Of a stretch of DNA of 64,000 nucleotides, positions 54,311-64,000 are shown one piece after another. Position numbers and translations under genes: made by a program. Origin of the DNA: Paramacrobiotus metropolitanus. Taxonomy: Eukaryota > Tardigrada > Eutardigrada > Parachela > Macrobiotidae. The stretch covers positions 372,001 to 436,000 of the forward strand of contig NW_026570274.1 in the NCBI RefSeq assembly GCF_019649055.1. The letters run 5' to 3'. The stretch's first letter is position 1, and every line of letters begins with the position of its first letter. Below the pieces are notes generated by a model. The model worked only from the letters and a program-made list of their open reading frames with translations, was not told where the DNA came from and made no database searches.

Positions 54311-56604
54311 ATGCTCTCACGCGGTATCCATTGTGTGGAGATGGTTTTGAGAGCTAATTGGAGGAATGGTTGATTTGAACCAAAAAGGCATTCGGAAAAC
54401 ACAATCGTGGATGCAAATCATGCATTTATATCTCCTATCCATGCAGAATAAGCAAATGCGTCAAGGTCACTTGAAACTCGAGCATTATGGGTTTGAAAAA
54501 CGTTTACAAACGTATTGATCGAGTACTAGCCGTTTTTGTAATTGAAAACAGCACAAAGTAACCGTTTACGTATCTGGTATTTTTTCAGGCGATGCTTCTC
54601 GAAAAATACTGAGAAAGCTAATTATCCACTTTTTCACGACTCAATAAGAATTCGTACTTGACCTGAACGGTTTAGTTAGTAATCGTACACTAACTTATAC
54701 TATGAGTACTTGTCACTTTTTGGAATTAATGTGGCTATGGTATGTATTTGTGGATATGTGACCTTTCCATATCTTTTCCGATGGTAATACGGTGAACAAA
54801 GATCCGTAAAAAAAGCTCGTGACTGTTTTCCATGCCATACAGAGGGTGATTTCGCAATATGCTTCCAGCACGGACACAAAGTTGCAGTAATTCTCTCCCT
54901 TGTTCTTTCCTTCAATTTTTGTCGCTTAAAAATACTTCAATAGGTGCTTTATAATTCATCATTAGTTGAATTCGAAAAAAGAAGTAAATGGCACTCAAAA
55001 GTGATTTTAAAGTGGAACGCCCAGTTTTCCAAACTGGAACAGATTTTTGACGAGGAAATCTTTTTTCCAGTTTCCTTATTTTCTGAAATTTGACACAGAC
55101 CGTCGCAATCGGTGAGGCGCAGATGTAGCTTCTTTATTCGGACGGGAGATACAAAATTCCGTGCTGCCACTTTTAAATATCGTAATATCAAAAAATCAAA
55201 ATTTGGTAAAAAACGGAAACGAATGATGTTTGTTTTCCGAAATTATTTACCGGGACAATAATGCAGCGCATATAATTCCTTCCAGTGTAAAAAGCACCGT
55301 AGATGTCTATACTAAAAAGTCGTTAAAAAACTTCTCAGGAAAAACAATCTAGAATTGGAACCCCCGGGAGGAACGCAAGGGGAACAGTCAAAATGGCTAT
55401 CTTCCAGTTCACGAAGCTAACACGACGTACCAGAGCCTAGAATCTCACGAAGCCAGATGTTTTCTGAAGGCCACATGATGTGACAGTTCACTAAACCTGG
55501 CACCCATAAATTATGAATTGATGACGATTTTTTAGCTAATTTTTAATTGAAAGCATTGGAAAACGTTTTGCGAATTGTTACAGTGTTGCGCACAGACCCT
55601 TGTCGGTTTGCAAAATCCCACCGTATTCTAAATTGTTTTCTGTTTCTTAAAATTAATTTGTTATGATCGCTAAAGAAAGGGCTTTCAAACTTAACGGCTC
55701 TAAGAATAAAATATGCACGGAGAGGACGGCAATAAATTCATAAAGAAAGTGGAAGCATATTGCAAAATCACCCTCTGTACAAGTTTAAATAACCAGCTGC
55801 TATATCGTGTGCCCCATTGGGACGCAGCAAAAAGTATCTGGACTCGTTCTATTTGAGAGTACAGTGGTTGCGATAAATTCTCGGATATTTTTCCGATTCT
55901 TCCACTTTGAAAGGAAGATTCTGGCAACTGGTAACTTAATGCGCTTAAGGCTGATGGGATGGGATGCCGGTTGTTACTCGTTAATACCGTGCTCTGACTT
56001 GCAGTTACGGAATTGCAGCGGGATGCTGCTACTAATGCTTTCACTGCGCGATACTATAAATATTTGTTCAGAAAATAACGGTGCTTGGGAATTTCAGGAG
56101 GAAGAGTTTGTAACATGAAATAAGGCTGTGAACACAACAATGCAGATAGTTAACACCAATCGTAATTTGAAATAATCAGTTTGCATGATATATTCTTAAT
56201 GCCTGGCTCATGAAATTAGAAAGAATCAGCGACTTGTACCGTAGAACAAAACAATTTTCTTATTACAGTTCCATTTTTTTTACAGCTGCGTTCAAGAATA
56301 ACGTTTCTAGAGCTGACGTTAACATTGTGTTATACAGACTACAGAAGACTGTTTTGATTAAGCTCACGGGTAACTATACAAAAGAGAGAAACGTGAAAAA
56401 GGGGTTGTTTTACGGTACGTGCTGGATAGCGGTGCGGGATTGTGCAGTTCTAGCAAAAGCCCCGTGCTTGCAGCGTTACCTTACGACGCCCTTGGGTACA
56501 TTGTTTAGTTAGGTTTTTCGATTGTCCCTTCTGCATTTTGCTCTGCAACCCCGTTCACAACCTTTCGTGGTGCGAACACATGCACCATCTACGCCCGTAG
56601 ATGT
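54311..56604. other. 2.3 kb with no supported gene
   Basis: There are only short frames on both strands without recognisable domains. The last few hundred bases may hold the missing N-terminal exon of the first gustatory-receptor-like gene, as its frame is open some way upstream of 56605 without a convincing ATG. Confidence 0.35.
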
Positions 56605-58295
56605 GTGGCTGATATGGTGTCGTACGCATCCTGGGATGGAATCAAGGATGCCAGTCCGTTTGTGCAAGTTGCTGGTTACATCCAGTCGCAAACCATATTG
56701 GGCCGGCTTTTACTCATATCAGTTATCGCTGTAAAAGATTTCAAAACTGTCTGCACTGTCTTTGCAAAATCGTTCGATAACGAAAACAACGATACGATTT
56801 CGAAATGCCGGAGCGCCATTTTCTGGAAGTTCGTGCCGCTGGCGCTGCTGTGCTGTTGCCGGTTTTCCTGCGAGATCGGCATTTACTATTTTATTCCAAG
56901 TCCTATTTTCACGACTATTGCCATGATCCAGTTTAACGGTATATTAGCACAGACCGCTTACGCGATAATTCGGTTTCTGGGTGGAATATTAGTCTACAGT
57001 GTTGATAGGGTGTTTATGTTCTTCGCACATTTAATATTAATGAAAAGTTCTATTAAAAGACTGCGACTTTTGAATTACAGTCTATACATCATGAATACTT
57101 GCCGGCAAAATCTCAGAAAGAAATGCCTCGAGAGATAAATACAAATGTTATGTCATTCATATAATATTATCGTTTTTGCTAATGAAGTACACCGAAAGCG
57201 AGAGGAATTCTCAACCATTTCGCTTATACAAATTCACTGGAAGTGTTCTGGAACTGCTATTCACTCTCACGCGATTTTATGCAACATTTGGATTTGCATC
57301 AGTCAGAAGTGGTGAGCTTAATTTGGTTTCTGTTCACTGGATCGTCCGAGGAACGTGGAATATCTTGCTTATTCTTGTGGAATTCTTTACGGTTTTTGGT
57401 CTTGCCTCCAACATTTATTGTCAGGTGAGGACACCAAGTCACCGTCACCAAGTCGAGCTAGCGTCTTGCTAAACCTTTTTAATAGAATCCTTAACCCTCG
57501 CTACTTCGTGCACTCGCTCGACTTTGTCACAGTCGACCCTGAGTTTGTCGAAGCAGTGTCGGTATAACATGAAGCCTTACTAACTCAGTCAGAAGCATGT
57601 TTATTACAGTACCAAGTATTACAAAAGCATCGCAAACATTGTGATGGGCCGAAAATTTTCTGTATATTTATATTTGAATGATTTTAATATTTCACGTAAT
57701 ACATAATGTCGCAGCATAACGAGATCCTGGAAAATATCGATAAAGTTGGATACATTTGGACAAGGGATACGGCAGTGATTCCAAGTTTGGAGGTGGAACT
57801 GTGATTCCTAAATAAGTGAACATAAACATATCCTGAGAGTAATGATCACTTCAAGCCTAAACAGCCTTTTATTAGTGTTTATGACAGAATAGTAGTTTCA
57901 TGTGTCTTCTAGCCAAACCAAGACGAAGCGACTAGAGAAAATATGGTGGATGTCATGCAAATGCTAGCAAAATCTAGTCGTTCACATGGATTTTCCATTG
58001 GAGGACTGCTAACCATCAACAAACATGTGATTTTGCTGGTAACCAAGGCTTTAGCACTTTAGATCTAAAAATGATGAGCACCTACAAAGTACTATTTAGA
58101 CCGCAAGCTATTACCTCGTATTTCCAAATTACCCGTAGAAGTACTTAATTTGTGTTGCAGCTCTTAGTACGTGTTTCGGGTTATTTGACCTTTGCGCCGA
58201 CCGAACCGACCACATGCATGAGCACAATGCTTTTGCTCGTGACATGCCACATCTGGATATCTCCGACTGTCACCCAGGAAATGCACTGTATTTGA
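56605..58295 (+). pseudogene. Gustatory-receptor-like protein 1, four exons, frameshift in exon 1
   Basis: Exon 1 runs from about 56605 (true start unclear) to 57424. Exon 2 begins at 57715 and ends at about 57774 (or 57792). Exon 3 is 57913-58038 and exon 4 is 58161-58295. The last three introns are phase 0, the pattern known for arthropod gustatory receptors. Similarity to gene 2 is clear: SPFVQVAGYIQSQTILG, FTGSVLELLF, SSRSHGFSIGGLLTINK and LLVRVSGYLTF. Exon 1 changes frame between about 57060 and 57150, needing one base fewer or two more. A small unrecognised intron is an alternative. Several hydrophobic segments fit the seven-transmembrane fold of this family. Taste-receptor identity is inferred from the C-terminal exon pattern and the G-F-S-I-G-G block. 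Confidence 0.6.
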
Positions 58296-59592
58296 ATTTG
58301 TCGTCCACTGCTCACAAATTCTAAAAGATTTAGTTGTTCTAAAAAAGACTGTAGTAGTTTTGAAAGTAATTTTTAGTCACTGTATACTGGCGCACGCTTG
58401 CTCGTATTATAATCCGAACTTTCCCAACTTACTAATGGCAAGACCAAATACGAAAGGCGTTGTAACACCTTTTATGTTAGTTTCTATTGCAAGAGCATTC
58501 CAACAAAGGGCACGGCGACGAGAAACTATAACTTCCCCGTGGTGGTTGGACAGCTGACGGGCAGGGAACGGGCAGTTGACAGATGACACTGGAAGAGAAT
58601 ATTGCGGATTCACGGTACTACAAGAGCAGTGTCCGTATAAGGTCAGCCGCTGCTTGATCTTCACAATACAAACCAGGGAAACGGATTATCTTACCATAAA
58701 CTGCAATGACTTCATCGTTATTTACGGAGGTTAGCGAGACTGGGGGCTGCTTCGTATACCGTCGATTTGGCCCGCCACTCTTCTGAAAAGATGTTTTTCG
58801 TGTCTGCATAGCTTTCTAATGGCAACGGGAAATGCGAGTTTGCGATGAATTGGTTAGCTGTTTTATTCTCGTCGTAGAACTTAATTTATTTATGAACGAA
58901 ACATTTTCTTTTCTTAACTGTTTTACAGAATTTATTCACAATATATACATATGTTTATGTCTAGACGAGCTTTGCTGAGTAAATACCCTCATGATCAAAT
59001 TAAAAGTTTCTGCTTGACTTCTGCATTACACCTTTCAATGAGGGCTGATTCATTAACTGATTCATTATGGTAAAACTGGTACACATGCACTACTCTCACA
59101 CTTATAACTGCATCATATACTCAAAACGATTGTTTGCACCGTGTCGGGTAGCTCAGCTTAGCGGTAGATAGCGGGAATAACTAGCAAAGCAAGCAGACGA
59201 TTTCGGGCAGCAGCCGATACGAGGGCGATGGCAGGCTTTCCATAGGTCAGCTTGACTGGTCAAGGTGTTGGAAGCCGATTAGACCACGACACTGAGTGAC
59301 GTGACCTTCGGCTTAAGATCAGTAAAGCTGACGGTAGCATCCGACAGCACCCACTTATCCTCCGGACGCGGATACAATACAATATGCATGCAATATGGAT
59401 ACGGAAACGTACAGTCGGTGATGATATTTCCGGGAAAGCGATCTGGAATGGCTGGTCACACGCGCTTGAATTGTATGCTATAAAATAAAATCTGATGGAG
59501 CCTGACCAGTTGCAATAAATACGGTGACTGCAAAAACAAGTGCGATAGAATACGTACAGATGCGATAATCCATTAATTTTTTCAACACAGCT
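58296..59592. other. 1.3 kb with no supported gene
   Basis: A tRNA-like A-box string occurs near 59143-59200 but has no matching T-arm. Other short frames are unsupported. Confidence 0.35.
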
Positions 59593-60186
59593 TTAAGACA
59601 AGGGATCATCCTCGGTTGTATGAAATGTCTCTACCGACAGCTGAGAAAGGCCATCTGGAGCAGTCTCCGATTCCGGAGGTGCTGGCACTGGGCGCGCCAA
59701 TCTCCCGTAAGACAGCGCGATGACCGGCGGCCCCGATCCGTTGTTCCTCTCTGCGCCCAGCATCCGCTGCCAAGAAATGAAAAACTGGCACGTTATCCAG
59801 TTCCATCCTACCAGTACATATCGCCAAATATTCGAAAGCAGCAGCTTTAAACAATTCCAGATACGAAGGGAGTTGGTTCTAATCCATTTCCATGCACACA
59901 GCAAGCGCCCATTATTTTCCGGCGCCGAACCGCTTATTTGGAGGCGAATTTTGTACCTTTGATATGTGAGGTACACTTGGACCACAGCGGCAACAACAGC
60001 GATGCTTTTACAAAGTCTGTCGAAAGCTAATTTTCCAAGAGATTTGCTCCAGCCGTTATCAGGGCAATCAGAGTCGAAATTAAGGGTTGGGGTATCAGGG
60101 CCAGGATCGCGTGCTACACTTTCCGTTCGATCTACGGAAAATGCAATTACAACAGCAACAATGCAAGAAACCCAACCAAGTTCCAT
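59593..60186 (-). CDS. Uncharacterised small membrane or secreted protein
   Basis: This single open frame has 197 residues from MELGW, or 206 if the upstream ATG at 60213 is used. The N-terminus (MELGWVSCIVAVVIAFSV) is a convincing signal peptide or anchor. A short polar stretch with one cysteine follows. A second hydrophobic helix, SIAVVAAVVQVYLTYQRY, lies near residue 61. A Trp-rich amphipathic region (NIWRYVLVGWNWITC) comes next, then a proline-, serine- and acid-rich tail. I do not recognise the family. With two membrane-like helices it could be a small membrane protein. It lies between the two gustatory-receptor-like genes on the opposite strand. Coding status rests on length and the signal-like start. 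Confidence 0.5.
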   Translation of the reverse strand: MELGWVSCIVAVVIAFSVDRTESVARDPGPDTPTLNFDSDCPDNGWSKSLGKLAFDRLCKSIAVVAAVVQVYLTYQRYKIRLQISGSAPENNGRLLCAWKWIRTNSLRIWNCLKLLLSNIWRYVLVGWNWITCQFFISWQRMLGAERNNGSGPPVIALSYGRLARPVPAPPESETAPDGLSQLSVETFHTTEDDPLS

Positions 60187-60213
60187 TTTTGTCGTGAAAG
60201 AATAGACTTGCAA

Positions 60214-61726
60214 CTATTTAAGAACGAAGGCTCGTAACGGTTAAAGAGTAGAGGCTACATCCGCAGTGCAATGAGCAGAGCAGCGGTTATAGTCTCTCCC
60301 GACAATTGGCAGCAGAAGGATGAATCATTTTGGTGCAAGTACACGCAAAAACGGAAGCGGACGCGCACCATAATTATTGATCGGAAACGCCGCATCCAAG
60401 ATGAGTACAACTGCCGCTACCCCGAATGATCTATTAATCGGTAATTGATCCGTTGTCCATGTTTAAGCTTTCTTCGACTTCGTTCTGGAGGCCTGTACCA
60501 GGTAAACGTACCGATACCAGGTAGACATAGATCAATTTTTCGGTGATTTAATTGGTCATAATATCGACGCCGGCATAGGTGTTACCTGACTGAACAGCGA
60601 TTACAGGCTAAGACATATTGTATTTCAACCACTGATCGAGGGTAGAAAACATGGAAGAGGTTTGCCATACTGTGTTGGTCATGCGGTTAACACAGTATGG
60701 TAAATCTTCACGCACACTGAAACAAAAATTTTAATTTAATCAATTTGAAGACTCAACGGCGAGTCAAATTAATTTTAATATCGGAATACTACGGTAGTTG
60801 TGAAAAGTGTAGAGTTGGTGAATTTCACAAGGTTGCAACTTGTCGCTGCTCAGCTTGAAAGTACATGATGTTAAGCGGAGAATGCACTCGTACATGCCGG
60901 GTTTTCTAATACATACAATGTACAATAAAGGGTTTCTTCTATTTTGCTAAATGTTCGCTGCAGCGCAGGTGTTGTCTACCGGTAAATGCGCGAGTTGCTT
61001 GACTGTCGGATATGTAATTTGCACCGTAGTAAATGCAATCGCTATAAAATAAATATCGCTGTTGTGGTACTCGTATCAATGTTTGAATGTTATTTACCTA
61101 AGAATAAAATTTTACCAAAAAAATCGTTTCAAACAATTTTATGGAAGTATCAGTTTTCCTGTGTGCTGTAAAACTTGTTGTTTGCGTTCTATTTTTTGTA
61201 TTTACCGCTCTGTGACAATAAAGATTGTATTTTAAAGAATTTGCAACGTACTGCAGTTCATGTCAAAATTGTAAATAATACGAACAGTAAATAGTATTTT
61301 ACTAGTAAGTGCTCACTGCTCAGCAAGTAAAAAGAAAGTAAGGCTACGATGGAAAAGTAAAAAGTAAATATAAATACTTACGAAAGGTTACGAAAACCAG
61401 GTAGTAAAATCAACGGCAGGACGAAAAGTAAAAGGTAAATAAGCCGCTTAAACGGTAGTCAATACAGCACTGCTGGCGAGGCAATACAGTATAAAATTAC
61501 AGGCACACCTGATTACACAATTCTGGACTTATAGACACAAAATATTATGGACAGCTTGCGGGATCGCGCCACAAGTCGAAATCGGAAATACCAACTTTGA
61601 ACGTTTTGTTGGCTTCCTTGCAGAGAAACAAACCCTATTGGGGCATTCGGTTTTTCTACCGTTTTTCGTTTGTGAAAAACCTTTCCATGTCAGAGCGTAT
61701 ATGACTCGTTATGCGCAGCATAAGCC
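60214..61726. other. 1.5 kb with no supported gene
   Basis: This is the shared upstream region of the minus-strand small protein and gustatory-receptor-like gene 2. A divergent promoter is possible. A short GTAAAAAGTAAAT-type direct repeat lies near 61320-61440. Just before 61727 there is an in-frame stop, which supports that ATG as the start. Confidence 0.35.
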
Positions 61727-63435
61727 ATGCATTGCTTACTGGCTTGGGTTGCTTTAATAATTTTTAGTGTAATATCACTGACCTTTCTGGCATTTGATGT
61801 TGGTGACATTGTGTCATTTGCGACTGAAGGATTTGACGGCGCCAATCCCTTTGTGCAAATTATAGCATATCTTCAAACCCAGATCCTGCTTGTTCGCTTT
61901 TACGTTGTTTCTGTAATTGTCATCTTTCGTTTCGAGTTTGTCCTTGCTGACTGCATCAAAAGCGAGCCTGCGTCCACTATCTCAACAAGTAAAAAAGCAG
62001 TCATTCTACAGTTTTTACCCTTAGGAATTTTGTGTATCGGGCGATTTATGTCTGAACTTGCAATATGGTCTCACATCCATGAACCAAGCGAAACAATAGC
62101 AAATATTGCATTTAATGGCGATTTTGTTCGGATAATTTACGCTGCTACTCGCTTTGTCTATAGTGTTTTGCTGTATACAATTGAGGGAATCTTTGCTTTT
62201 TGCGCAAGATTGACAATAAACAAAGGTCAGCAGCTTGCATCCAATACTCAACTAATTCGTGTCCATTCCGGCGTTTTTCGATTTCAGAACGCCGGAAACT
62301 TTGAGCATTTTATCTACGAAACACACATGATTATCCTGTCTTATGTAACGTTCACTAATGAGATACTTCGAAGGCGAAGCTTTTTTCTACGCTGTTGCTT
62401 ATCGAAGTTGTAGGAAGTGTTTTGGAATGCATGGTAGCCATATCATGGTATGCCATGTTTGCCTTTTCGCCGGAATTGCGGGATATTAGCTGGGAAAACA
62501 CGCGGTGGATTGTGAACGGTGCCTGGACGATTGCCATTATTACAGCGCAGTTCTATATTACTTTTGGAACGGCCATCAAGATGCATTGTTGCGTAAGGCT
62601 TATTATGACAAAGTGACTTTATGAAAAGCATGAAATACGTAGTCCTGCTGTATTGGGATAATGGTTTTTTTTCAGCACGAGGAAATTGTGAAGAGATTTC
62701 GCGTCGTACTTATTGAAACGACAAGTGCGAAAACCCTGCTTCAAAAGGTATTTTGAAAAGGTTGTGAATATTGTGTGTTTTAGACTCTATTGGCGGATTT
62801 TGCTGTATGTTTAAGATTGATGTGTGTTCAGAATCAGAATCAGTTGGTCGCAGCTTATTTATGTCTTATGTTGCTGTATAAAATGTGTGCAAGCTATATG
62901 TCCAAGCTTTTTGTGCTGTATCTTGTCAATTTTCTCTTCGACAGGCCATGAGCACTGTTGCTGCAAGACAATATAAGTGCACACTTAAGATTCTGCGGAT
63001 TCTCATTGATTCCAGCCGTCCATATGGTTTTACTGTTGGAGGAGTTGTTGATCTGAACAAAAGAGTCATGATGTTGGTATGGTTATGATTCTCATGAATT
63101 TAGTAATGTCCGTAATCTAGGCACATCAAGCCAAACGCCTGTCAGTCTGCGAACTTGTGCACTATGGTGAACACTGAACAGTATGTATTGCCACTAAACG
63201 CCACCGTACCATTCTACAGATAGTCACTTCCGTAGCTAAAAGTATAAAAATCGGTAATTTATCGGTGATTAGTGTTCTCAATTTCTCGGTGCCGATGCAG
63301 CTGTTGGTATGCGTATCGGGATACATAACTTTTGCTGTCGATCGCATGGAGAGCAAAGATGCCTACAGAAGCTCGCTACTGACCAGTCCAGCTGTCACAC
63401 AAGTTAACATAACCAACTGTCAGTCCTCGCCTTAA
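61727..63435 (+). CDS. Gustatory-receptor-like protein 2, four exons, one homopolymer frameshift
   Basis: Exons are 61727-62592, 62676-62747, 62945-63076 and 63301-63435. All three introns are phase 0, matching gene 1 and the arthropod gustatory receptor pattern near the C-terminus. Exon 1 shifts frame in a T6 run at about 62381-62386. One more T gives 867 bases and a total of 401 residues, the usual size for the family. Marks shared with gene 1 are NPFVQIIAYLQTQILL, VGSVLECMVAISW, SSRPYGFTVGGVVDLNK and LLVCVSGYITF. The start at 61727 follows an upstream in-frame stop. The expected product is a ligand-gated seven-transmembrane channel subunit in chemosensory neurons (family knowledge). The single T deletion could be a consensus error. 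Confidence 0.65.
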
Positions 63436-64000
63436 GCCACATCGGGAAGCAACAAAACTGAATAATGGGCTCTCCTGTTACATCGATGATCCTGTCTCCT
63501 GGCAGCAGCAACTTTGTGCTAAGGAATGCCGAGGAACAAGTTAATTGTACTCGCTGTTTCGTGTCCCGACCCACGCAAATGCAGTGACGACACGATGAAA
63601 TGTCGGTGATGCTTGTGTCATCATTTTATGCAATACTGAAAATGTTGGTTTGAAAAAACAAATATTGTACTCGAGGGATACGAATACAAACACAGCTATT
63701 GGTATTCAGGACCCTTGTTCCAATCACGTATTCCTGCACCCATATCTATTCCCGTATTCCGTAAAGAAAAACGCAGTATTGCGTTCCTGTTCCTCTCGCT
63801 TGCACAGCCCTGTACGCTTGCTTGATCAAACGCACTTATTCTGCACAAAATAATGCACATACTGTTGCATTAGCCTTTGAGAGATAGTTCCCGAACATCA
63901 TTGCGTCAGTTTAAAAGTGGAGTATGAAAGATATTATTATTTATAGGCGCATAGGCAAATCGTGACTTTTGTATACACCCAGGCATTTCGACATGCATTT
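63436..64000. other. 3' flank of gustatory-receptor-like gene 2
   Basis: Only short frames and no recognised domain or repeat. It probably includes the 3' UTR. Confidence 0.4.

Noticed and set aside
55700-56118. Overlapping frames of 114 (-) and 103 (+) codons
   Set aside because: They overlap each other on opposite strands, with no domain, splice or paralogue support for either.
59141-59230. tRNA-like A-box (TAGCTCAGCTTAGCGGTAGA)
   Set aside because: No matching acceptor stem and no GGTTCRANNCC T-arm at the right distance; not a tRNA and not enough for a tRNA-derived SINE.

Overview
The window is animal nuclear DNA. Genes are split by short GT-AG introns, AATAAA signals lie downstream of several stops, and the families present are metazoan: a flavin polyamine oxidase, many seven-transmembrane receptors, PIF/Harbinger and non-LTR transposons. 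Compact genes, expanded divergent class A GPCRs and arthropod-style gustatory receptors suggest a small ecdysozoan, perhaps a tardigrade. The species cannot be fixed from sequence alone.

Layout. 1-4 kb: a seven-exon polyamine/spermine oxidase (+), complete with all splice phases consistent. 4.6-7 kb: a two-exon, disordered protein with a SUMO-interacting-type motif (-), convergent with the oxidase. 7-12.3 kb: no gene seen. 12.3-13.5 kb: an orphan class A GPCR (+) with one 82-bp intron. 14.4-43.3 kb: a tandem array of four paralogous peptide-receptor-like GPCRs (called A, B, C and D here), all on the minus strand, all with the same four-exon plan and intron phases. A PPxY membrane protein (20.4 kb, +) lies between A and B. 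D is intact, A has one frameshift, B has three, and C has two 5-bp insertions plus a 6.7-kb first intron packed with transposons, including a Harbinger element whose transposase and Myb-like genes converge. D's 4.5-kb first intron holds a mariner-type TIR element, a large foldback and a cluster of perfect palindromes. 43-51 kb: mostly repeats, with a LINE 3' end at 48.4-49.65 kb and a 9-bp minisatellite at 50.1-50.5 kb. 51.1-54.3 kb: a second orphan GPCR, split in TM4 by a 2.17-kb retrotransposon flanked by a 6-bp target duplication. 56.6-58.3 and 61.7-63.4 kb: two gustatory-receptor-like genes that share three phase-0 introns near the C-terminus. 59.6-60.2 kb: a small membrane or secreted protein (-).

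Themes. The region is rich in chemosensory or neuropeptide-type receptors expanded by tandem duplication and eroded by transposons. Because paralogues are present, insertions can be read against empty sites: a 247-bp MITE sits in B but not C, and a ~510-bp TIR element sits in C but not B. Many apparent frameshifts are single missing bases in or next to homopolymer runs. Adding one base restores both the frame and an exact codon count, so some broken genes may be consensus errors and not true pseudogenes.

Limits. All exon boundaries were inferred by eye from splice motifs, phase and paralogue comparison. No database search was possible.
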